Origin: Leifsonia sp. 71-9
GTDB lineage: Bacteria; Actinomycetota; Actinomycetes; Actinomycetales; Microbacteriaceae
Direction: 5' to 3'
Length of the DNA: 33,150 bases
Assembly (NCBI RefSeq): GCF_001898805.1
Contig: NZ_MKVJ01000021.1
Span: forward strand, 411,361-444,510
Below the pieces are notes generated by a model that was given only the letters and a program-made list of their open reading frames with translations, was not told the DNA's origin and searched no databases. Shown here in pieces: positions 22,361 through 30,043 of this stretch. The translations under genes were made by a program, and so were the position numbers. Each line of letters begins with the position of its first letter. Within the stretch, counting starts at the first letter, position 1.

Positions 22361-23680
22361 ATGCACGAGGACGAAGCGCGCGGCGACGCGGCGCCCGATA
22401 CGGTCGACGACGCGACGCCGACGCCGGTACTGGAATCGGAACCGGCTCCGAAGCCGGGACCGGGACCGGAATCGGCACCGGCGGAGCAGGCGGAGAGTGC
22501 AGCCGACAGCCCGGACGAGCGGCCCGAGGTGCCCGCGAAGCGCCGCCGGCGCGGACTGGTGCTCGGCGTCGCCTCCGCGGTCTTGCTCTCGGCCGGCGCG
22601 ATCACCGGCGTCGGATGGGGCTGGCAGGCGTACGCGGCCTCCCGCACGGCCGTCGCCTACCAGGAGGCCACGGCTGCGGCCACCGCGCTGGAGGACGCGA
22701 CGGACGCGCGCGAGACCGCGCTGAACAAGGCGACGTTCTCGGTCACCTCGCTGAAGGAGTTCACCGACCACGACCGCCCGGCCTACCTCGGCGAGGCGAC
22801 GGCGGCCGCGCTCGCCGCGGCCCGGACGAAGCTGGAGGCGGCGACGTCCGGGCTCCACTCCGTGCGCTTCGAGGCGCCGAAGGTGAGCGCATCCAGCGCC
22901 GACCTGATGCCGTGGACGGTCATCGCCCACGTGGAGCACACGCACGCGCTGATCCGGAAGGAGAACGCCGACCGCCGCGCGCGGTCCGCCGAGCTCGCCT
23001 CGCTCGCGTCGGCTCAGAAGGCTGTGAACGCGAGCGCGGACGCCGTCTACGCGGAGCTGAAGGCGCACGGCGAGCAGGTCATCACCGCCGACGACGCCGC
23101 CACCTACGCCAGCAAGGTGGAGCTGCGGCACGCGATCGATGCCGGGGAGAGCGGGGTGACGCTGTCGACGTTCGGCGGGCCCGGTCTCGTCCAGCTGGTC
23201 GCGGCGATCGACGGGGTGGATGCCGCCCACGCCGCCGGACTGGCGGCCCGGCAGGACCCGGCCTATCCCGTGCGGGCGCAGATCGAGGAGTACGCGCGCT
23301 CCATCGCACACGGGGTCACTCTGGACGTCGAGTGGCACGCCGAGGTCAGCGGCCTCGGCGAGGGATGGTACTCGGGCACCACCGTGTACCACCCGGACGA
23401 CGGCGGCTGGGCGACGATCGACCTCAACTTCCCGCTGCAGGACGGCTGGTCGAGGGGCGACGTCGACGCACGGGCGCTCGTCGCGCACGAGGTGGGCCAC
23501 GCGCAGGTCGTGCGCCCCGAGTGCGCACCGCTCTTCGCGAGCCCGACGTTCAACCACGACGACGAGATGTGGGCCACCGCCTGGGCGATCTCCCTGGGCT
23601 TCGACACCGCCGGCTCCGGCATCGAGGCGTACGGGCGTCCCTCCGACGAGCAGATCGCTGTCGCCGGCCAGTGCCGCTAG
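22361..23680 (+). CDS. Membrane-anchored HExxH metalloprotease-like protein
   Basis: A 439-residue protein from ATG 22361, with GGGGGAG at 22351-22357. Residues 1-60 are acidic and Pro-rich, with EPAPKPGPGPESAP, and are predicted cytoplasmic. After KRRRR (60-64) comes one helix (65-88), then an outside region with long Ala-rich helices (95-320) and a C-terminal domain carrying VAHEVGHAQ (374-382). H376, E377 and H380 form a zinc site; E402 in HDDEMWATAW could be the third ligand, as in gluzincins. I do not recognise a named family. It is divergent from the racemase operon, so a role in trimming envelope proteins or peptides is possible but unproved. Confidence 0.78.
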   Translation: MHEDEARGDAAPDTVDDATPTPVLESEPAPKPGPGPESAPAEQAESAADSPDERPEVPAKRRRRGLVLGVASAVLLSAGAITGVGWGWQAYAASRTAVAYQEATAAATALEDATDARETALNKATFSVTSLKEFTDHDRPAYLGEATAAALAAARTKLEAATSGLHSVRFEAPKVSASSADLMPWTVIAHVEHTHALIRKENADRRARSAELASLASAQKAVNASADAVYAELKAHGEQVITADDAATYASKVELRHAIDAGESGVTLSTFGGPGLVQLVAAIDGVDAAHAAGLAARQDPAYPVRAQIEEYARSIAHGVTLDVEWHAEVSGLGEGWYSGTTVYHPDDGGWATIDLNFPLQDGWSRGDVDARALVAHEVGHAQVVRPECAPLFASPTFNHDDEMWATAWAISLGFDTAGSGIEAYGRPSDEQIAVAGQCR

Positions 23681-23684
23681 GCGG

Positions 23685-24893
23685 TCATCCTGCGGCGCGC
23701 AGCAGCTCCACCGACTCGGCCGGGCTGGGGAAGGCGTCCCGCGCCACGACCGCGCCCTCGAGCACCGAGTGGAGGTGGTTGCCGGCGAGGCTGATGCCGC
23801 CCATGGCGACGGCCTCGGAGCCCAGCGTGGAGGCGATGACCGCGGGCGGGAGCGGGACGATGCCACGCAGCGTCCGCTCGAAGCGGGGCAGGAACACGTC
23901 GGCGCTGGGGGAGCTGCCGCCGCCGATGACGAGCAGTTCGGGATCGATCGCGAGCGTGAGAGCGGCGGCGCCGGTGGCGAGGTCGTCGGCGAACTCGTCG
24001 ACGGCGGCGACGGCCGCGGGGTCGCCGGTGCGGGCCGCCTCGAAGATCTCCTGACGGCTCGGGCGCGGGGAGGCGAGCACCGAGCTGCCGTACCGCTCGT
24101 TGAGCTCCTGCCAGCGCAGCTCCGGCATCTCGCCGACGATCCCGGCGGCGCCGTGCACGCCGCGGTGCACCTTGCCGCCGACGATGGAGGCACCGCTGGT
24201 GCGGGCGCCGCAGAGGATGTAGACGACGTCGCTGCGATCGCGGGCCGCGCCGATCGCGAGCTCGGCGTGCGCGCCGAGGGCGACGTCGCCCTCCACCAGC
24301 ACCGCAGCCTCGAACTCGCGGCGGAAGCGCTCGCGCAGGTCGAGGCCGATCCAGCCGGGCATGCCGGTGCCGCCGAAGTGGAGGACCTCGCCGGCCGTGC
24401 TGATCGCACCGGGCGAGCCGATGGCGACGGCCCAGGCCGCGCTGCGGTCGAGGCCGAGGCTCCCGAGCAGGTCGTCGGCGACTGCGAGGGCGGCGACCAC
24501 GCGCTCCTCCGCCGGGACCTCCTCCTCGGTGGGGACGGTCAGGTGCCCGCGCACCTGCCCGGTCAGGTCTGTGACGACCGCGTAGATGTGGTTGGCGCCG
24601 ATGTCGAGGGAGAGGAAGTTCCCGAGCGCCGGGGCCAGCCGGTAGGAGGCGGCGGGTCGGCCGAGCCGCCCGGCGGGGGAGCCGTCCCACGGCACGAGCC
24701 AGCCGAGATCGACCAGATCGGTGACGATCGCGTCGACGGCCGTGCGGGAGAGACCCGACTCCGCCGCGAGGTCACGCATGGTCTGCGGGCGCTCCATGAC
24801 GGCGCGGAGGATGCCCCAGGAGTTCATCCGGCGCAGCAGCGACCGGCTCCCGACGGACCCCTCGACGCTCTGCACCACGGCCTCTCGTGCCAT
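23685..24893 (-). CDS. ROK-family sugar repressor
   Basis: A 402-residue regulator. A winged helix-turn-helix spans about residues 20-86 (MRDLAAESGLSRTAVDAIVTD, ending GRPAASYRL), followed by a ROK sugar-kinase-like domain starting LSLDIGANHI (94-103). The usual zinc motif CxCGxxGC is absent, and the catalytic NDAN site reads EGDVALGAHAE, so it is more likely a pure sensor than a kinase. ATG 24893 is chosen because GAGGAG lies just upstream; in-frame ATGs further up lack such a site. It is divergent from the permease-GH36 operon and probably represses it until an alpha-galactoside or galactose is present. Its stop is four bases from the convergent metalloprotease stop. Confidence 0.9.
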   Translation of the reverse strand: MAREAVVQSVEGSVGSRSLLRRMNSWGILRAVMERPQTMRDLAAESGLSRTAVDAIVTDLVDLGWLVPWDGSPAGRLGRPAASYRLAPALGNFLSLDIGANHIYAVVTDLTGQVRGHLTVPTEEEVPAEERVVAALAVADDLLGSLGLDRSAAWAVAIGSPGAISTAGEVLHFGGTGMPGWIGLDLRERFRREFEAAVLVEGDVALGAHAELAIGAARDRSDVVYILCGARTSGASIVGGKVHRGVHGAAGIVGEMPELRWQELNERYGSSVLASPRPSRQEIFEAARTGDPAAVAAVDEFADDLATGAAALTLAIDPELLVIGGGSSPSADVFLPRFERTLRGIVPLPPAVIASTLGSEAVAMGGISLAGNHLHSVLEGAVVARDAFPSPAESVELLRAAG

Positions 24894-24907
24894 CTCGCTC
24901 CTCGCCC

Positions 24908-24940
24908 TTGCCATTATTAACGCCAAGTTGCATAATTAAC
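24908..24940 (+). promoter_or_regulatory. Promoter and probable ROK operator of the second sugar operon
   Basis: TTGCCA (24908-24913), 17 bases and CATAAT (24931-24936) form a strong sigma-70-type promoter in an AT-rich patch that stands out in this DNA. TTATTAAC (24914-24921) and TAATTAAC (24933-24940) are near-identical direct repeats 19 bp apart that overlap the spacer and -10, and could be bound by the divergent ROK protein. The leader to ATG 25060 would be about 115 bases. Confidence 0.65.
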
Positions 24941-25059
24941 TCGCTCACCCGACTTTACCGCGGATGGGCGCCCTCCGGATCGGCGAATCGCTCGCGGATC
25001 CGATGAATTCGACCCTGCGCCGACGGCGAGCAGCTCGTCCCGGTCGCGGAGAGGTACCT

Positions 25060-25989
25060 ATGACAGCCCTCCTCCCGAGAGCCGCGACCCGCGGCCGCGC
25101 CCCGCGACCCCCGCGGCGCCGGCTGCGGGACGACCGTCGCGTCGCCTGGCTCTTCATCGCCCCCGTGCTCATCGGCTTCGCGGTCTTCTACCTGTACCCG
25201 ACGATCCGCGGGTTCTGGTGGTCGTTCACCGACTACAGCCTCCTGGGCGACCCGTCGTTCGTCGGCGTCGACAACTACGTGGCCGTGCTGCAGGACAAGG
25301 AATTCTGGAACTCGATGGGCGTCACTCTCTACTACGTGGTGGTCAACGTCACCACGCAGACGGCGCTGGCGCTCCTCCTCGCCGCGCTGATGCACCGCCT
25401 GACCCGGTCGGTCGTGCTGCGGACGACGCTGCTGCTGCCGTGGCTCGTCCCGAACGTGACGGTCGGCCTGATCTGGCTGTGGCTGCTCGACACCAACCTC
25501 GGCTTCGTCAACCACCTCATCACGGCGATGGGACTGCCCGCGGTCGGCTTCTTCACCAGCCCGGCGCTCGCCATCCCGACGATCTCGGTCGTCAACACCT
25601 GGGCCTTCACCGGCTACACGGCGCTCCTCTTCTATGCGGGGATGCTGCAGATCCCTGGCGACCTCTACGAGAGCGCGTCGCTCGACGGGGCGGGGGAGTG
25701 GAGGCTGTTCACCCGCATCACGCTCCCGCTGCTGAAGCCGGTCATGGCGCTGGTGCTCGTGGTGTCGCTGATCGGCTCGTTCCAGATCTTCGACACGGTC
25801 GCGGTGACGACCAAGGGAGGTCCGGTCAACGCCACGAGGGTCATCTACTACTACATCTACCAACAGGCGTTCACCTTCTTCCACATGGGCTACGCGGCGA
25901 CGATGGCCATCGTCCTCGTGATCATCCTCGGCGTGCTGACGGCCGTGCAGCTCCGCCTCCTCCGCGCCTCCGAATCCCAGCTCGCCTAG
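25060..25989 (+). CDS. Sugar ABC transporter permease, MalF-like
   Basis: A 309-residue permease with six predicted helices after a very basic N-terminus (RGRAPRPPRRRLRDDRR). The EAA loop at about 199-226 reads DLYESASLDGAGEWRLFTRI, with Ser in the EAA core. ATG 25060 is chosen for GGAGAGG at 25048-25054; the open frame further upstream crosses the promoter region. It is first in an operon of two permeases, binding protein and GH36, an order that differs from the first ABC locus where the binding protein leads. No ATPase is encoded nearby. Confidence 0.93.
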   Translation: MTALLPRAATRGRAPRPPRRRLRDDRRVAWLFIAPVLIGFAVFYLYPTIRGFWWSFTDYSLLGDPSFVGVDNYVAVLQDKEFWNSMGVTLYYVVVNVTTQTALALLLAALMHRLTRSVVLRTTLLLPWLVPNVTVGLIWLWLLDTNLGFVNHLITAMGLPAVGFFTSPALAIPTISVVNTWAFTGYTALLFYAGMLQIPGDLYESASLDGAGEWRLFTRITLPLLKPVMALVLVVSLIGSFQIFDTVAVTTKGGPVNATRVIYYYIYQQAFTFFHMGYAATMAIVLVIILGVLTAVQLRLLRASESQLA

Positions 25990-25998
25990 GACACCGCC

Positions 25999-26958
25999 AT
26001 GACGACAACGCAGCCGACCGTGCCGACCGTGAACCCGGCGGCCGAGCCTCCCGCCCCCGCCATCGCCGCCCGCCGCGAGCGCCGCCCCTTCTCGATCGGG
26101 CGAACGCTGGGCTGGATCGTCCTGATCGTCTCCCTGATCCTGACGCTCTTCCCCTTCTACTGGATGCTGAAGACCGCGCTCACTCCGGCGGCCGACGTGA
26201 TCAAGGACTCCGGCTCGCTCTTCCCGGGCAGCCCCACCCTGATCAACTTCGCGCGGGTCCTCGGCTTCCTCAGCCCCGCCGAGGACCAGGCCGCCGGCGG
26301 GTCCGGCGCCTCGATCAACTTCCTGCTCTACCTGTGGAACTCGATCGTGTACTGCGCCCTGATCGGCTTCTTCCAGACCGTCTTCTGCGCGATGGCGGGC
26401 TACGCGTTCGCCCGTCTGCGCTTCCCCGGGCGCAACGTGCTGTTCTCCATCCTGATCGCCGCCCTCATGGTCCCCGGCATCTTCACGCTGCTGCCGAACT
26501 TCGTGCTGGTCCGCGACCTCGGCCTCCTGAACACCGTGTGGGGCATGGTCGCGCCGAGCCTGCTCATGACACCGTTCGCGCTGTTCTTCCTGCGCCAGTT
26601 CTTCCTCAACATCCCGGTGGACGTGGAGGAGGCCGCGATGCTCGACGGCGCGGGCAAGGCTCGCGTGTTCTGGCGGATCGCCCTGCCGATGAGCCGCGGG
26701 CCGCTGATCACGATCGGCCTCATCACCGTCGTCTGGGCGTGGAAGGACTACCTCTGGCCGCTGCTCATCGGCCGCGACGAGAGCGTCCGCACCATGACCG
26801 TCGCCCTCGGCGTCTACCTCCAGCAGTCGCCCAACACCCAGCCCGACTGGACCGGCCTGATGGCCGGATCGACCCTGTCGGTCATCCCCGTGCTCATCCT
26901 GCTGATCTTCCTGGGCCGCCGGATCGTGGAGTCCCTCAACTTCACCGGCATCAAGTGA
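25999..26958 (+). CDS. Sugar ABC transporter permease, MalG-like
   Basis: A 319-residue permease. A Pro/Ala-rich, then Arg-rich, cytoplasmic start (residues 1-34) precedes six predicted helices. The EAA loop lies at about 206-233 (DVEEAAMLDGAGKARVFWRI), and the C-terminus ends NFTGIK as in MalG-type subunits. AGGA is seven bases before ATG 25999, overlapping the previous gene's TAG. A loop of about 25 residues between the first two helices (LGFLSPAEDQAAGGSGAS) is longer than in the paralogue at 14982. Confidence 0.93.
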   Translation: MTTTQPTVPTVNPAAEPPAPAIAARRERRPFSIGRTLGWIVLIVSLILTLFPFYWMLKTALTPAADVIKDSGSLFPGSPTLINFARVLGFLSPAEDQAAGGSGASINFLLYLWNSIVYCALIGFFQTVFCAMAGYAFARLRFPGRNVLFSILIAALMVPGIFTLLPNFVLVRDLGLLNTVWGMVAPSLLMTPFALFFLRQFFLNIPVDVEEAAMLDGAGKARVFWRIALPMSRGPLITIGLITVVWAWKDYLWPLLIGRDESVRTMTVALGVYLQQSPNTQPDWTGLMAGSTLSVIPVLILLIFLGRRIVESLNFTGIK

Positions 26959-27014
26959 CCAGGCACCTCCCCCACCGCACCACACCGCATCACCCAACAC
27001 AGAGAGAGAAATCC

Positions 27015-28355
27015 ATGACAAAGGTACGTCGCGTCGCCGCCATCGCCGCCGCCGCCGCACTCCTGGTCGGCGTCTCGGCCTGCTCGTCCTCGGGCTCGGG
27101 ATCCGACGAGAAGGTGACCCTGAACTACTGGATGTGGGACGACACCCAGGTGCCCGCCTACCAGCAGTGCGCCGCCGACTTCGAGAAGGCCAACCCGAAC
27201 ATCACGATCAAGATCAGCCAGAGCGCCTGGGGCCAGTACTGGACCAACCTCTCGACGCAGATCGCCGCGGGCAGCGCGCCCGACGTCTGGGTCGACCAGG
27301 TGTCGTACTACCCGCAGTTCGTGCAGGACAAGCAGATCGTCGACATCGAGCCGTACGTGAAGAAGGACAAGGTCGACCTCTCGCAGTACGTCGACGGCCT
27401 CGCCGACCTGTGGAAGGTCGACGACGCGCGCTACGGCCTCCCGAAGGACTGGGACACGATGGGCCTGGTCTACAACAAGGCCGACCTCGCCGCCGCCGGC
27501 GTCGACGAGAAGTCGCTCTCGGACCTCACCTGGAACGCGAAGGACGGCGGGACGTTCGAGCAGCTGATCGCGAAGCTGACCGTCGACAAGAACGGTCACA
27601 ACGGCCTCGACCCCGCGTTCGACAAGAACAACGTGAAGACCTTCGGCTTCCTCCCCGAGTGGGCGGACGGCTCGCAGGGTCAGAACGGCTGGGGCAACCT
27701 GGCCGTCTCCAACGGCTGGTACTACGCCGACAAGAACCCGTTCGGCACGAAGTTCAACTACGACCAGTCCAAGCTCACCGACACGGTCCAGTGGCTCGCC
27801 GACCTCTCGCAGAAGGGCTACGCGCCCAAGCTCGACGTGCAGTCCACGCTGGCCCGCTCCGAGGTGCTCGACAACGGCGGCGGCGCGCTGACCACGCTCG
27901 GCTCGTTCAACCTGGCCTCCTACAAGGGCAAGACCGACCAGTTCGGCTTCGCCCCGCTGCCGATCGGCCCGGAGGGGCGCAAGAGCGCCATCAACGGTCT
28001 GTCCGACGCGATCTACGCCGGTTCCAAGCACAAGGACCAGGCGTGGGAGTGGGTCAAGTACCTCGGCTCCGCCGACTGCCAGAACACGGTCGCCGCGACC
28101 GGCGTCGTCTTCCCGGCGATCAAGGAGGCCTCGGAGAAGTCCGCCCAGGTGCGCGAGCAGGAGGGCCTGAACGCCCAGGTGTTCCTCGACGAGCAGCAGG
28201 CGAAGGATGGCACCTTTATCCTGCCGATCAGCTACCACGGCACCGAGATCAGCCAGATCGTGCAGGACGCCATCCAGAGCGTCGCGCTCGGCCAGAAGGA
28301 CGCGAAGTCGTCGCTGACCGAGGCGAACAAACAGGTCAACGCCCTCTTCAAGTAG
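27015..28355 (+). CDS. Sugar ABC transporter substrate-binding lipoprotein
   Basis: A 446-residue binding protein with a basic start (MTKVRR), an Ala-rich hydrophobic core and lipobox VSAC, giving lipidated C23. The mature part begins VTLNYWMWDDTQVPAYQQCAADFEKAN, a common start of family-1 sugar-binding proteins, and has DTMGLVYNKADL around residue 152 and GFAPLPIGPEG around 312. The ribosome-binding site is a poor GAGAGAGA run at 27001-27008. It is followed by a strong hairpin before the GH36 gene. Alpha-galactosides are the likely ligands because of that neighbour. Confidence 0.93.
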   Translation: MTKVRRVAAIAAAAALLVGVSACSSSGSGSDEKVTLNYWMWDDTQVPAYQQCAADFEKANPNITIKISQSAWGQYWTNLSTQIAAGSAPDVWVDQVSYYPQFVQDKQIVDIEPYVKKDKVDLSQYVDGLADLWKVDDARYGLPKDWDTMGLVYNKADLAAAGVDEKSLSDLTWNAKDGGTFEQLIAKLTVDKNGHNGLDPAFDKNNVKTFGFLPEWADGSQGQNGWGNLAVSNGWYYADKNPFGTKFNYDQSKLTDTVQWLADLSQKGYAPKLDVQSTLARSEVLDNGGGALTTLGSFNLASYKGKTDQFGFAPLPIGPEGRKSAINGLSDAIYAGSKHKDQAWEWVKYLGSADCQNTVAATGVVFPAIKEASEKSAQVREQEGLNAQVFLDEQQAKDGTFILPISYHGTEISQIVQDAIQSVALGQKDAKSSLTEANKQVNALFK

Positions 28356-28364
28356 CGACAACCC

Positions 28365-28395
28365 GCGCGGGGGCGGCGACCGGCCGCCCCCGCGC
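28365..28395 (+). terminator. Intercistronic hairpin after the binding-protein gene
   Basis: GCGCGGGGGCGGC (28365-28377) pairs perfectly with GCCGCCCCCGCGC (28383-28395) around a 5-base loop, nine bases after the stop. It may end part of the transcripts or protect the binding-protein message from 3' decay, lowering GH36 expression relative to the transporter. Confidence 0.7.
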
Positions 28396-28414
28396 ACCAC
28401 ACAGAAAGCCCACC

Positions 28415-29917
28415 ATGCTGCACACCTTCGACTTCGGATCCGTGCGGATCCCCGCCAACGTCACCGGAGCGCCGACCGCGGTGCCGGGAGGCCACCTCGT
28501 GCCCGCCGGCCCCGTCGCCCTCCTGCACCCCTTCGGCGACACCGAGTTCTACCGGCACGGCTGGAACTCGTGGAGCCCGTCCGGCTGGGCGCGCACCGAC
28601 GGCGAGACCATCGGCATCAAGGACAGCCCCCGCCGCCTGCTCACCGCCGACGACGCCGCGAACGAGACCCCGCACGCCCACTCGGGCAGCGCGGTCGGCG
28701 CCGTCGTCGGCGAGGACGGGAACGTCCTCCTCCTCGGCGCACTCGGGCTCGGGACGCCGCGGGTCGGCGGCGACGGCAACGTGCTCTGGGGCCGCGGGGA
28801 GGAGAGCTCGGCCGAGTGGTTCGTCGGCTACGGCCCCGAGGTCGAGGTGTTCGCCGCCTACGCCGATCTGGTCACCGCCCGGCTCGGGAGGCGTTCGCTG
28901 CGGGCGGGCGCGGTGTGGAGCAGCTGGTACTCGTTCTTCGAGGACATCGACGAGGAGACCATCGCGCGGACCGTCCGCGACCTCGCCGGCTACCCGTTCG
29001 ACGTCTTCCAGCTCGACGACGGCTGGGAGCCGATCGTCGGCGACTGGACCGCCAACGCGAAGTTCCCCTCGGGCATGGCCGCGACGGCGCGCACGATCGC
29101 CGACGCCGGGTTCCGGCCCGGGCTCTGGCTCGCGCCGATGATCGCGCTGCCCGATTCCGACATCGCCCGCACCCGCCCCGACCTGCTCGTGCAGGACGAC
29201 GACGGCCGCCCGCTGGTCAGCGGCTACAACTGGGACTCCCATTACTACTCGCTCGACACCACGCAGGCCGAGGTGCAGGACCACCTGCGCGGGGTCTTCG
29301 AGCGCGTCACCTCGTGGGGGTTCCGCTACCTCAAGCTCGACTTCATGTACGCGGGCGCCATCACCGGCAACCGCAGCACGGGCGTGCACCGCGAGACCGC
29401 GTACCGCCAGGCCGTGGAGCACATCCGCTCGGTCGTCGGCGACGACGTGTACCTGCTCGGCTGCGGCGTCCCGATGATCCCGTCCGTCGGCGTGTTCGAC
29501 GGCGCACGGGTCGGACCGGACGTCGCGGCCTTCTGGGACAACGCGGAGCGCGTGGGTGACCCGTCGGGGGTCGGCGCACGCAACTCCATCGTGTCCTCCG
29601 TCAATCGCGCCTGGATGAAGCGGCTCTACGAGGTCGACCCCGACGCGGTCTACTTCCGCAGCGCCCGCAGCCTGCTCTCCGACGGCGAGCGGCAGGCGCT
29701 GCGCGACACCGCCGCCGTGCTCGAGTTCCGCTCCACCTCCGACCCGCTCGCCTGGCTCACTCCAGCCGAGCGGGAGGAGCTGCGGGACTACATGGAGGAG
29801 ACCGCGCTGATCGAGCAGACCGGTCGCTACGCCTTCCGCATCAGCGGGCGCGAGGTCGACTTCACCCCCATCGTGACGGGGGAGGCCGCCGTCGAGGCTG
29901 CCTCCGTCGTCGGCTAG
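28415..29917 (+). CDS. GH36 alpha-galactosidase, short form
   Basis: A 500-residue retaining glycosidase of clan GH-D. A short N-terminal beta region with HGWNSWSPSGW (48-58) leads into the TIM barrel: FQLDDGWE (198-205), GLWLAP (236-241), RYLKLDFMYAGA (304-315) with nucleophile D309, LLGCGVP (347-353) and acid/base D369 in ARVGPDV. It is much shorter than the roughly 720-residue tetrameric GH36 enzymes, lacking most of the large N-terminal beta domain. There is no signal peptide, so it acts in the cytoplasm on imported alpha-galactosides such as melibiose or raffinose-type sugars. The ribosome-binding site before ATG 28415 is weak. A terminator follows. Confidence 0.9.
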   Translation: MLHTFDFGSVRIPANVTGAPTAVPGGHLVPAGPVALLHPFGDTEFYRHGWNSWSPSGWARTDGETIGIKDSPRRLLTADDAANETPHAHSGSAVGAVVGEDGNVLLLGALGLGTPRVGGDGNVLWGRGEESSAEWFVGYGPEVEVFAAYADLVTARLGRRSLRAGAVWSSWYSFFEDIDEETIARTVRDLAGYPFDVFQLDDGWEPIVGDWTANAKFPSGMAATARTIADAGFRPGLWLAPMIALPDSDIARTRPDLLVQDDDGRPLVSGYNWDSHYYSLDTTQAEVQDHLRGVFERVTSWGFRYLKLDFMYAGAITGNRSTGVHRETAYRQAVEHIRSVVGDDVYLLGCGVPMIPSVGVFDGARVGPDVAAFWDNAERVGDPSGVGARNSIVSSVNRAWMKRLYEVDPDAVYFRSARSLLSDGERQALRDTAAVLEFRSTSDPLAWLTPAEREELRDYMEETALIEQTGRYAFRISGREVDFTPIVTGEAAVEAASVVG

Positions 29918-29923
29918 ACGCGC

Positions 29924-29954
29924 GGGGCGCGGCGTCCGCCGGACGTCGCGCCCC
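29924..29954 (+). terminator. Terminator hairpin after GH36 gene
   Basis: GGGGCGCGGCGTCC (29924-29937) pairs with GGACGTCGCGCCCC (29941-29954) with one mismatch and a 3-base GCC loop, seven bases after the GH36 stop. Confidence 0.78.
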
Positions 29955-30043
29955 ACGCTCCCGGAACCCGAATCCGACCGCAGTACGCACATTCACCGCT
30001 CGACGACCAGGCGGCGACGACGCCGTCAGAAAGGTGCACCAGA

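Noticed and set aside
22196-24409. Minus-strand frame of over 700 residues across the metalloprotease and ROK genes
   Set aside because: The codon-position pattern and recognisable motifs belong to the HExxH gene on the plus strand and to the ROK gene in another minus frame.
24964-25059. Longer start for the MalF-like permease at 24964
   Set aside because: The extra 32 residues lie in the leader just after a strong promoter, lack similarity to permeases, and a good ribosome-binding site precedes ATG 25060.
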